Source: Cyclospora cayetanensis (taxonomy: Eukaryota > Apicomplexa > Conoidasida > Eucoccidiorida > Eimeriidae). From it: a stretch of DNA of 64,000 nucleotides. Within the stretch, counting starts at the first letter, position 1; each line of letters begins with the position of its first letter. The stretch lies in the NCBI RefSeq assembly GCF_002999335.1, contig NW_020312436.1, positions 124,001-188,000 of the forward strand, in the 5' to 3' direction. Of the stretch, positions 22,875 through 33,680 are shown in pieces. The position numbers and the translations under genes were made by a program. The notes under the pieces were generated by a model. That model saw only the letters and a program-made list of their open reading frames with translations, was not told where the DNA came from and ran no database searches.

Positions 22875-24560
22875 TTACTTGCTCTTCCTCTTGTGTCGTG
22901 TCAACATCGCGCGCCACCAAATATCTCCCTGAGAGTTGTCGTCCCGTTCAACCCTCAGCCTCCAGACCAAGTATATCAGGAATAGCAGCAGCATGCAGCC
23001 AAATACAAGGTATGCAATTCCCAAATAAAGCGTTCGGCCGTGGAGGGCAGAGGGCACCACCAGAACCACTGCCTTCTTTCCACCCCACGGCTTTACATCG
23101 TAGTTGATGGATATGTAAGCGTAGAGGGGCAGCCGTAGGGGCCCATTGAGCTTGCCATACAACTTCCTAAAGGAGGGCAAAGCTGCTGGCTCCATCCACT
23201 GAATAAAGTGGCTGTTTTCTACCATCATTCCAGCCTCACCAAAGTTGAGAGACTCGTGTATAGCCCATGCCAGGCCTTCCTCCGGCTTGCCTATGCTCTT
23301 CCTCCCGTCATCGTTGTCGTACACTGACATCCAAAAGTATACTTTGTCACGCGCTGCCTCCCTCTCCTGAGCCGAGGGGTTCTTATAGAGGCCTTCCCAC
23401 CGATCGCGGAGAAGGATGTCCTCCTTACTCTGCCGCATTGGCAGCGGCTTCACGCTGCTCTGACTCACCGGCCCGTCTGGAGGAGCGTCAAAGAAAAGGA
23501 AATTGTCGTTGAAAACGTGCCACGCGAGGGACCCACAGGGGTGCAACACTTTTGTAACGTTGTCTACTACCCGCGTCGCAAACGGTTCGCAATCCTTCAC
23601 ATCATCGGGGTCGGTGAAGATGTGACCGGCAAGCTGTTTGTCGCTTCTATTCCAAACGATTTGGCCACCATTTTGATTGAAGTTCTCCAGCTCGTAATAA
23701 ACGTAGATCTCCTCCCCCTCCAGCGCGGTTATGTTTTCTGCAGGCCCGCAAACTTCCGCAGTGATGGGCAGGCACTCATACCGCGTCCCTCCGTCTCCTA
23801 GAGAGTACTCCTCATAATTCAGCTTGCACTCCACATGCGTGTCATTCAAGACCAACAGGGTGATACCGAGGCATACAAACAAGACCGTCCCCACCCCGCA
23901 CAGCACCAGGGCCCGCTGCAACGTCCACAAGGAGTATACCGAATAAAAAGATTCCATACGAATGCGGTGATTTAGCCACTTCACCAATCGGGTCTGCCAA
24001 GGCTCTTTGTACTCCTTCTGAATAGGTACCAGGGATTCGGAGAGGCGCAACCGCTGATGGCTAGCGGCCCCCCGCAGGTCCATGGAGCTCGGTCGCGCTG
24101 CTCGTTGCGTTCTGATGCTGCGAGTCGAGAATACCGACTTGAAAGACTTGAAACTTTGCGCCAAATTGATTCCACGCGACGCCCTCCGGGAGCCCCCTAT
24201 GCCTGTGACAGTGCTCCGACCAGCGGTGTCGCAGTCCATGTGCCCATCGGAGTCTTCACTGTCTTCAGCTGCAAAAGGCGACTTTAGGATGGCGGCTGCC
24301 GCAGGCTCCCCACCCTGGCTGCGCGTGGAAAAGCTTGTGGCTCTGGGGGACCTGCGGGCTCCACGTACCCTCGGAGATCCTGGATCTACGGCTGTTGTGG
24401 AGGTGGTGATCGGGGTGGGTGCTGCGGTTGGTGCAACCGCAGACCCTCGCGAACAGGCAGCATTTGGGGGGTGGTCTGCTACCGCACTCAGGTTTGGACC
24501 GGATACGCCCCCTGCCTCCGAAGGGGGCGGGGGGCCCTGTGCAGGGCTTGCCAGTGCCAT
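22875..24560 (-). CDS. CDC50/LEM3-family protein (P4-ATPase flippase subunit)
   Basis: Single-exon CDS of 561 residues. Residues 1-200 are a Ser/Pro/Ala-rich cytosolic extension. A first membrane span lies at about 213-235 (ALVLCGVGTVLFVCLGITLL). The extracytosolic domain has paired Cys and N-glycosylation sites such as NIT and NRS. Family hallmarks follow: PCGSLAWHVFNDNF, FIQWMEPAALPSFRKLYG, LYAYISINYDVKPWGGKK and the second span LGIAYLVFGCMLLLFLIYLV. The short basic tail ends HKRKSK. CDC50 proteins escort type IV P-type ATPases from the ER and are needed for phospholipid flipping. The N-terminal extension makes it longer than the usual 320-420. The start is the first Met of the open frame. 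In apicomplexans CDC50 partners are tied to lipid asymmetry and secretion; the partner ATPase is not in this window. Confidence 0.95.
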   Translation of the reverse strand: MALASPAQGPPPPSEAGGVSGPNLSAVADHPPNAACSRGSAVAPTAAPTPITTSTTAVDPGSPRVRGARRSPRATSFSTRSQGGEPAAAAILKSPFAAEDSEDSDGHMDCDTAGRSTVTGIGGSRRASRGINLAQSFKSFKSVFSTRSIRTQRAARPSSMDLRGAASHQRLRLSESLVPIQKEYKEPWQTRLVKWLNHRIRMESFYSVYSLWTLQRALVLCGVGTVLFVCLGITLLVLNDTHVECKLNYEEYSLGDGGTRYECLPITAEVCGPAENITALEGEEIYVYYELENFNQNGGQIVWNRSDKQLAGHIFTDPDDVKDCEPFATRVVDNVTKVLHPCGSLAWHVFNDNFLFFDAPPDGPVSQSSVKPLPMRQSKEDILLRDRWEGLYKNPSAQEREAARDKVYFWMSVYDNDDGRKSIGKPEEGLAWAIHESLNFGEAGMMVENSHFIQWMEPAALPSFRKLYGKLNGPLRLPLYAYISINYDVKPWGGKKAVVLVVPSALHGRTLYLGIAYLVFGCMLLLFLIYLVWRLRVERDDNSQGDIWWRAMLTRHKRKSK

Positions 24561-26192
24561 TCAGGCTAAAGATGCGGATCTAAACAGGGTAAAAAGCATG
24601 AAAAAGACCATCCCTCCCACCCCGTTGCCGCCCGAGTCCAATCCGAGGCCCTCGCTGACAAGGACCGTGGGCAGGAGGGCAGGGCCAGGGGGCCCCCTGC
24701 AGATGCCCCCCTTTGGTGGCGTGCTTGGCGCCCCTTTAGACCCCTGATGATCCGCAAGGGCAGAATGTGGTCACAGAACAAAAGGAAGTCCTTGTTTGAG
24801 GCCTTGCGAGCTCGATCGCGTGGGTACGGTAGCAGCGATGGAAGGCGGCGCCGGGTTCAGAAAGACGGAGGAAAATAGAATCTGTGGGGGAAAAGCGGCA
24901 CCGGATGGAAAGGGCCGGTGAAGCGTTTTCGGGTGTACAACGGTGTTGTGTTTAAGGTGTTCCATCTTTTGGAAATACTTTGGTGTACATCGCAGCGATG
25001 CCCCGGAGAGGCCCTCGTTGGGGCCTGTAGAATTTGGGCTTATTGGGTGCTGCTTGTTACACACAACCGATGCTGCCCCTCCCATTACTTCGATTTATTT
25101 GAATTTTCTATGTGCAGCGAGCGGTGTGGAAGAAGGGGAAACGGAAAGTCCCCATTCGGTGGGCTATCGTAGAGCTCAGGTTTCTCGTCTACGCAAAAGC
25201 CAAGTTGTTTCCTGACCCCTAGCCCCAACCTAGTATTCGGGAAAATGACGATGTGGCAGATCAATAAAATTTCATTGGTGTGGCTGCTACGCACGCTTTT
25301 TGGGACGGGGAACCAGAGTGGACGCCCTATTTTGCGTCTGGGATAGCCGCTGTGATTTTTCGCGCTCCTAATTTCCTGCACGACGAGAAACAACCGAAGC
25401 CAAAGACACAGTTGGGGCTGCAAATCATCTTGCAGGCTCCAAGTCTCTGGTTGCCCAAACACATAGTCAGAAACGCAACCACCACACACCCCAATACGAG
25501 CTTGTGACCGGCAAGCAGAGCGCTCTCTTCCTGTGTAGGACAGAAGCTGAGAGTGCTAAGGCCCAATCGCCGTGTACCTCTTTGCATGCGTTTACGAATG
25601 TATGGCTTTAGCGAGTCTTAGTGCATGCGTGCACCATTTGAAAGCTAGGGCTTCAGCAAGGCCCGTACAAGAGACCTCCTGGCTGCTGTGTGCGGAGAAA
25701 GCAGCCAATAAGCCCCTCTCTAAATACTTGTACTCTTACTTCTCTTGTGTCCTACCTCTGCTGCGGGTGTACCTTTAGCACCCCCACAGGGCTACTACTC
25801 ACATTGCATCGACAGGAACAAATGTGCGAACGCTGCATGCGCATGCCACCGTAGACGTGCTGCCCATACAGGGGGGTGCCATGCACCTCCATATGTGCGC
25901 ATTTCTCGCCTCCGACCCCTCATGCTCCACCGTTTATTCGAGCCTTCTTCTGGCGAATTGTGACAATAGCATGGAACGGTCAAATGCTTCTTGTTATGGT
26001 TCTATCTGTTTCACATAGGCTTTTAGCATGATTCCTCATCTCTCCATACTGGTTGTCCGCTCTAACAATTACCCCTGCTGCCTTCATGTGTTTCTAAGTC
26101 CCCCACATAATAGCGCCAAAATCTCCCAGAGGAAGTGCTTTTGCTTGTGTCTCCCTCACTGCATGCCCATCCTAGTTTTCCCCCCTCGGAGT

Positions 26193-26238
<46 letters not shown>

Positions 26239-26582
26239 TGACGGAGCGAATGACCCTAAATGGCACGGACAGGTGCTGCATACGCAACTACAGAGCCAGA
26301 AGAGAGCTCCCAGAGCTTGCATTACAGTTGTAAAAGCGGTTATCTCATTGCTCCCCAGAAAACGCACGCTAAAGCTTCTAGTATACCTGCGTATCTACCA
26401 ACACCTCTATGCTCCCGTGCGTCCCTCCGAGCAAACTGCAGGAGTGTGGCCGCTCCGCTAGGAGCCTCGCTACTCGCGTCGTCTGTGTGGCATTACGTTC
26501 TTCTGGCTGCACTGGTTCAATTGCATGTATGCAAAGTGTGTTTGGAAGGCTTTTGGTTTGGAGATGCGAAGAAGAACGGACT
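24561..26582. other. No gene recognised; CDC50 promoter side and SMC5 3' side
   Basis: 2 kb between two minus-strand genes. No supported coding sequence. Contains the TA microsatellite at 26193-26234. Confidence 0.5.
26193..26234. repeat. (TA)n microsatellite
   Basis: About 20 uninterrupted TA units in the spacer downstream of SMC5. Confidence 0.95.
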
Positions 26583-29500
26583 TTACAATACAACTTTGCC
26601 GCGCCTCGCTTTGAGGCGCCCGATTTGATCTTGAAGATCGAATTGTTCCTGCGCGAATCGACCGGGGCCATTGAAGATGAATTGTAGAGCGATTGAAGAC
26701 AAGTTCACTTTAGGAATGACATGGGGCGTTAGCAAGATGTATTGCACGCCTCCCTCGTGTTCAGTATGTTCCAGCTGCTGTTCTTGATGAGGACTGTCGT
26801 TCTCGCTCTCAGGCTCGTGCTCCGCCCCTTTTAGGGCGGCTCGATTCTCAGCACGGGCACGCTTGGTGTCCCCTCTGTCTTGGGATGTGCAGCGTCTCTT
26901 CCTGCTGCTGCTGCCGCTTGCTCCAGCCGCACTGGCGAGACCAGCTGCCCCCCTGCAGAGCCCTGGTGCTGAGGTCGCATGCCTGCCGTGAGCAACATCT
27001 GAAAGCAGGCGAAAGAGAAGAGCTTCTCTTTCTGAGTCTAAGCCTTGATTTATTTCATCCAGCACTCGGAAGGAGCCCTGGGCAAAGGCCTGTGCACGAA
27101 GGAGGCGCAGGCGCAGCAGCACGAGGTCGATGAAGAGAGAAAGAGAAAGACGGAGAAGTAGGGACTAGCCGATGAGAGGCTTTGGTACTACTACCCAAGG
27201 CCCTGCGTAAATGGCTTAAGAGCTGCACGACGGAAACTTGTCTCTGCGAAGCAGAGATGAGTCAAGAAGGGCCAGCATGAGACATACACAGCAGAATAAC
27301 GGCAGGGGTAAGGTGCAAAAAAATGCTTAAAATTGGAACAAGAGAAGCGCCAACAGCAAGAATAGGCCCAAGGTCCCCATGAAAGAGCAACACAGATAGG
27401 TATATATATATGTACATGTATACACACATCTACATATGTAGGTACCTATATACAAAGATGCTTGCATAGCACACGTGACAGTGCTTCCACATAAGCTATA
27501 TATATACATATATTCTCGCTCTCAGGGGAGTATGGGAGCACCAGCAGCAGCAGGCGTCGTCACCTGGACAGCTAGCAAGTACAGGACAGCAACAAGGCTG
27601 CGCTCCCCTCCAGAGTTCGTGTTGGAAAGCTGGCGGAGAGGAACTGTCTTGCCAAAGCTGATCTGCAGCAGTAGCCTCATGCTGCCGAAATCAGGCAGCG
27701 GGTCAAGCTGCAGTGCCTCTGGCGCCCTTGCCTCTTTCGGTGCAGCAGTAGCGCCAGCAGCTGCTGCGGGTGCAGCCTTATTCGCTGTAACAACCCCCTG
27801 AGGAGTTGTGTCTAAGAGGGCAATGCGGCCGTCGGCTTTGGGGCTAACGGCGCGCATTAGAGACTTAAATCTGTCGCAGAGCACAGAGACCACGCGTTCG
27901 ACTTTCGGCAGCCAGCTGAAGCACACCCACATATACACATACACATGCATACATACACACATACACATACATATACACATGCATACATATACACATGCAT
28001 GTACACATGCATGTACACATGCACTTGCATACATATACATCTGCTTATACACACGTACATATATAAATCTTGAGTCTGAGCCGTTCGTGCAAAGCGCCTG
28101 GGCCTGCCTTATAGCTCCTAAGCGTTCGAAACTGAACACGTGTGTGGCTCTAGACCCCCAAGGCGCCCTTGAGGTTTGCAAGTGCAGTGCAACCCCTCAA
28201 ATGACGCTGTAGTCAGCAATTAGCCGTTGTGGACGGGCATGTGTTGTTGCTACCGGTCAGCTTGCTCCTGTATGTGTTGATGCAGCGCCTTGGCGTCGCG
28301 CTGCGCCTGCTGGATGCCCCTCGAAAGGTCTAGCATTTCAGCAGCGGTCTTGGACAACTCTGTGGCAGCAGAAATGCTGACACGGCTTCCACGGGAGATG
28401 CGCAGCTTTAGGCGCTCCTCCTCTGCTTCTAAGGCTGCAAGGCTATCTGGCAGGGGAGGGAGGGGCGGCAGACGCAATCCACGAGCCAAATCTCCGCTGC
28501 ACCCCGCGTCGATGCTGCTGCTACTACCGCTGCCAGTGTCAGCGGCCAGCAGGGCTTGTACTGTTGCTTCTTCTTCTGCAGTGCCAGGAGCACTGGCAAC
28601 AGCACCCGCGGAGGGCAGCACTTGCAGCAGCTCCCTGTAGACACTGGCGGCTTCCCTTTTCCAGCTCTCGACGGCCTTCTTTGCCTCGCCGTAGACATCG
28701 CGCTGCTGTGCTGTCGCTTCTCGCAGCTCTGAAAGCTTCTTCTGCTCGTCCTCTAGCTGCGCAGAGGCGAAAAAGGCGACTGCAAAGCATGCACTAGACG
28801 CGCTGCTGATGAGCGGCAGAGGAGCTTGCATGCAAGGCCTACACAGGAGCTCCACCAGGGGCAGCACCTGCCTCACTCCGCAGGTGCAGCCTCGATACTG
28901 GCAATCTTATACGTTATTCATGGCTCTACCTGGCTCTCCAACTGTTGAATTTGTTCTTCCTCTTCCTTGAGCGCCGTGGCCGCCTTCCTCTGCTCCTCGG
29001 CTTTTGTTTTGAAGGCTAGGAGCAGCTTGCGAGCATCCACGAGCTGCTGCGCTGCACCTGCCAGCAGCTGTAGCTGCTCTGCAATCAGACGCAGGCGTTT
29101 CTTCTTGGACTCCGTCAGTGTTTGGCGGATGGTCGGAAAGGCCGCCGCTTCTGCTGCAAGACGACGATAGCGCTGATCTTCTGCTTCTGCTTCTGCTGCT
29201 GCCGCTGCAATGCGCTGCCGCAGCCGAGTCTCCTCCTCCGCCTCCGCTTGCTGAGAATTCCAAAATTCCCTCAGCAAGTCGCGCCTTTCTTTCTCTGCGC
29301 TCTCCCTGGCTTCCAACTCCCTCTGTTCAGTCTGAAGGCGCTGCTCTTCGAGGTGCAGCTTCTGGATCTTTTCTTGCTGTTGCTGTAGCTGCTGCTGCTC
29401 TTCGTTTTCCCGCCCTTGCGGTTCCTGCTGCTGCAGCTGCAAGATCGGAGGCCTCCGTGGAATGTTTGTTACAGAGTGTACGAAACCCCGCACGTCATAG

Positions 29501-32500
29501 GCACTCTGCTTCAGCCGGTGGGCCTGAGTTCCCAGATAGTAAACAATCTCTTGCGAAGGGCAACCCTGCTGCCTCAGCTCTTGCTTCGCAACTTGCTGCA
29601 TGCGTTCTTCCTGCTGAGGGCTGAGATCCGGCCGGCAGATGAGGCAGAGGTGCGCCATGGTGTACTCTTGAAATGTAGCTGCAAACGGGGCAGGCACAGA
29701 AAGGAAGTCCATCAAGAACCCCTCTACCCCTGCAGCTCTCAGAGCCGGAGTGAGCCGAGGCCTCCTGCCAACGCTGGCGCTGGGGTTGAGCGCGAAGCAG
29801 CGCAAGTTGGCTCGCGATACTATCAAAAAGTCTTCCTCAGCGTCCAGGCATAAGAAGCTTAGCAATTTGGACCGCAAGAAGTGATCAGCTATCAAATGAG
29901 CGCGGCTGTCTGTCACCTGCGCGCAACAAACTCTCAGCCCCCCAAAGGCCTGAACTACCCACTGGCTCCCGATGTGGAGAGTGAAGGAAATCAACGGGAA
30001 GCATGCGAGCATCTCGAATAAGTCTGCGAAAGGCGGCGAGTCGAAGACGCAGCCGCAACGGCACTGCTTTCAAAGCCCTTACAGAGACGATAACGCCGAG
30101 GGGCCCTTCAACGCTTGCCCTGAAGCGGGTTGTGCGAAGGAGTTCTGTGCCCCTCCGAACGGATCCCACATCAAAGCCAACTTCGATGGTCGTGAGCATC
30201 TGCAGAACGTGCAGCTGCTGTTGCTGCTCTTGATGCTTCATCTGCTGCTGTCGCTGCTGCTGCAGCCGCTGCATTAAGGCCAGCTTGTCGGCTGCCTCCT
30301 GCAGGGCCCCCCTTGTGCTTCGCAGCTGCCGTGAGGCGTTGCAGAGTTGCTGCCTTAGCTCCCCTACTTTCTGGTTCTGCTGATGAAGCAGGCGCTTTGT
30401 CTCTTCCGGGTTAGAGGGCAGCGGCATTTCCTCCTTCTTGGCAGCATTCTATGGTACGCATTGGACACAGCGGAGCGACAAGGGGAACGCGTCAGCAGCG
30501 CGTAGGACTGTGTGAGTGCAACACAGACGCCACAGGAGTCTCCCCTTACAAACCTCCCTCGCTGAGCGGGTTGGCTAATAGTGTATGGCCGGGGAGGCGG
30601 CCAGTCAGTCAGTCAGCACATGGGGAGGCCGCTCGCCTCTGGAGGCTTCTGGCGTCAGAAAAATCAGTTTATACGGGGGATTGTGCAAGGTCCAGAAGAA
30701 AGCATGTGCCATTGCATAAGCAAGCAGGCAGAAAAAGAAATACCCGGGACAGTTGAAAATGTTCGCTTTGTCGTGGCAGTCGCTGCTGCTTCTCTTCTCT
30801 CGTTTTCAGGAGCTGCTGCAGCGTTTCCTCCAGCATGAGGCGCTGGGCGTGAGGGTCCAGTGCCTTCTCGCGTTGCAGCTGGAGGCGCCGCATGAGAGTC
30901 TGCAGCTGAGCAGGGTAGGTGTCCAGTTGCTCTGCAGCTTCCTCGTCAGCCTGCATCTTCTGCGGTACACGTCACCACCAGCACAGGGGCCACAACAGAG
31001 CAAGTGAGAAAGAGAGAGAGAGAAAGCGAGAGAGTGAGGAAGAGAAAGAAAGATCTCCTAAAGATGCGCGAAAGTGCATAGAAAAAGAAGCAACGGCAAA
31101 CGACAAAAACAGCGGAGCAGGGTACAGCGCGAGAGGCTGCCACCTCCACGCGCCACGAAGAGCAACCCATGGGGAAAGACTGCTACGCCAGACGGTTAAT
31201 TGGAGGTTGCGACGAATTCAGAAGCAGACAGACACACACACACAAACATACACAAGCAGACGCGAAAACAAGCACACAGCATGCAACTTAAGGCACGCGG
31301 CAGGAGGCGCTCCTGATTCTGACGAGAGCACAGAAAACAATGGATGCTTCTGCTTTGTTGCGTGGGAGCCCATCCCGCAGGCACATGCGGCTCCTTGGGC
31401 CCCGTGTCTGTGACGCATTGTGAGTGATTGTTTGCGCGAGCGCAAGTGAGAAATTCTTCGTAGCTGACCGCGTCGATGGCTTCGAGTGCTTCCCGTGCTG
31501 ATGTCGAGCACTGTGTTGTGTCGGCTACCTGCGCCTTGAGTGCTTGGGCTTTGTGCTGCAAGGCCTCTTTTTTTTTCTGCAGCCCCTCCTTCTTGGATTG
31601 CAGTTCCTGCACTCGAGGCTTTAAGGCAGCACTTGCCTCCTGCAAATGCCCTTTCGCCAACTTGTATCCCTCCAGCGCCTCCACCGCCAGCAGCTGCAGC
31701 ACTCGCAATCAAGAAGCCAGAACTTCTTGCTGCCATCCCGAGACGCAACGGAAGCTCCCGCACAGGCAGGGGGCTCAAATGAACGGCAGGCACAGAAAGC
31801 AGCAGCACCAACACAGCAGGGGCAGCGAACCCGCAGGAGGCGGCCGCGACAGAGGGTGAGGTGTCGTTTGAGGTTGAAGTAATCGGCGAGGTCTTCCTGC
31901 TGCTGGCGCAGCAGCTGCTGTTGCTGCTGTAGCAACACCCAACGACCCTGGAGTGTATCCAGATTTGCCAGGCACTGCTGCAGCTTCTCCTGCTGCTGCT
32001 GCAGTGCCAGCAGGCACCGCGCGTCCTTATCGTTGATGGCCTAATAAGCAGAAGCACCACCATGCCGGAGGCTTCATGCGAAATCGCGACTGTGCCCAGA
32101 GGAGGATGACAAGGGGGATAGCAGCCACGCAAAACGGCACAGCGCAGCGGCAGTGACTGCTCCTGCCGCCGCAGCGACAGCAGCACATCAGCAGCATCGC
32201 CTGCAGCGCGCAAACGGCTACCTGCAAGGTGCTGAGCAGCAGTTCCTTGGGAGTCAAAGACCCAAAGATAGACACCTTTTCTTGTTGCATGAAGCACAGG
32301 TAGTTGTCTGCCCGTATGGACAGTCGCTCGCGCTCTCTCTGAACATCGCTGAGCCGAGATTCTGCTCCGTTGATGAGGTAAGTGCTCTTGATGCCAGTCT
32401 CTGTCTGCAAGATGCAAAGATGCGCACAGTAAATACTGCTCATTTAAAAGACTCTGCTGCGCTGCTGCGGAGGCCTGCCCTTTCCATCCCACGATACCCA

Positions 32501-33680
32501 CCCCTGTCTCACACGGAGAGAAAACTGCAAATCGCCTTTTGCCCCGTTGTGTGAACAACTCTTTACGATAGGGAGTCGTTCGTGTGGCAGGACCCTGGAG
32601 AGTTCTTCCCCTCTACCGCCCCTTCCTCCCCCCTCCCCTTCCGCCTCTTCCCGTTCCCCGTTCCCCGCTGCAACTGCATGCGTGCACCCCAGGCCTCATC
32701 TTGTAGCTCGTTACCAGGCCACTTTCCTGTTAAACCCCTCCAGCATCGTTCCTCTACACTGCCTCCTGCAGCGGGGTCGCCCTCAACCAACTATAGGTAC
32801 CTCTGTCCCACCTTGTCGAGATCTCTCTGAATGGACACCACCTCATTTTCCTCAGTCCCTTTCAAGTTGAGGCGCACAGAAGCCTTGCTACCCCCGTATG
32901 TCAAATACCGCTGCAATGGCTGCTGGGACTGCTGGTGGTGCTGCGTCCCTCCACCTGCAGCTGCTGATAGCGACCCGCTGCTGATGCGGCACCCCAAAGC
33001 AAACTGAATAGCCGAAACGATCGTACTCTTTCCAACACCGTTGCATGAGGCAATCTGTCCACACATACATACAAATGCATACATGCATATGCATACATTC
33101 AAATACACACATATAACTACGTATAGTACAGCTACATACCTACAAATCCATACATACAAATACACACATACACCTACATACACGCAAATGCATACATACA
33201 AATACATACCCACAAGTGGATATGCACAACCACATGCATACAACTACATACATACAAATACATACATACGAACACACGCATACAAAGACATACATACAAA
33301 CACATGCACACTCACCTGAACCCTCTGCAGACGTGCTGACTTGCGCAGATGCGCTCATTTACATCCATACATAAATACATTTACAGCTACACACCTCAAA
33401 TTCTAAGCCTCGCAATCGCCACCAGATGCACAGTCGGATGAAGGGGGACAGGGACAGAGAGGACCGTGTCTCGAACCCTGTTCTCTACGAATCCCGAGCT
33501 TACGAGATTGGTGTACGGGGAGAAGTAAATCTCCACATGGCACTTAAATGCCATAAAACCCATGAGCCGCATGCTTATAAGCTGACCAGTCCCGAACTCC
33601 TCGAGAGGAATGGCCCCGTGAGGACCCCCATTTGGGGTACTCGTAAGGGGGGCCTCTCTCGAGGTACTAACCGAGTCCAT
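26583..33680 (-). CDS. SMC5: SMC5, structural maintenance of chromosomes protein
   Basis: Twelve exons: 33680-33504, 33324-33316, 33054-32812, 32404-32222, 32040-31831, 31693-31469, 30959-30744, 30448-30083, 29916-28930, 28756-28254, 27915-27564, 27089-26583. They join in one frame of about 1,325 residues. The N-terminus has FGTGQLISMRLMGFMAFK, the GxIxxIxLxNFMxF-like SMC5 start. Walker A is CNGVGKSTIV. Then come STYLINGAES and YLCFMQQEKV...LTPKELL, the SMC5 'xQDKVxxF...ELL' block. Next is a Gln-rich coiled coil, the hinge at EGPLGV, a second coiled coil, WLPKVERVV, the ABC signature NSGGERSLVAVLYLL and Walker B FRVLDEINQGLD. SMC5 pairs with SMC6 and Nse proteins in the nucleus for recombination repair. 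The size exceeds the usual 1,050-1,100 because of Ala/Pro and Ser/Arg inserts in the C-terminal head. The start Met at 33680 is the first in-frame ATG. The 31831 donor is the least certain junction. Confidence 0.94.
27396..27512. repeat. TATG/ACAT microsatellite in the last SMC5 intron
   Basis: Degenerate TA/ACAT repeats within the intron 27090-27563. Confidence 0.8.
27925..28065. repeat. (ACATAC)n microsatellite in an SMC5 intron
   Basis: Interrupted CACATA/CATGCATA units filling much of the 338-bp intron 27916-28253. Confidence 0.9.
31008..31053. repeat. GA-rich purine tract in an SMC5 intron
   Basis: (GA)n and GAAA runs inside the intron 30960-31468; on the transcribed strand this is a CT-rich tract. 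Confidence 0.85.
33055..33315. repeat. (ACATACAA)n microsatellite filling an SMC5 intron
   Basis: Almost the entire 261-bp intron between the 9-base micro-exon and the Walker A exon consists of CATACATACAAATACA-type repeats. Splice signals remain intact at both ends (GTGAGT and GGACAG). Confidence 0.9.
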
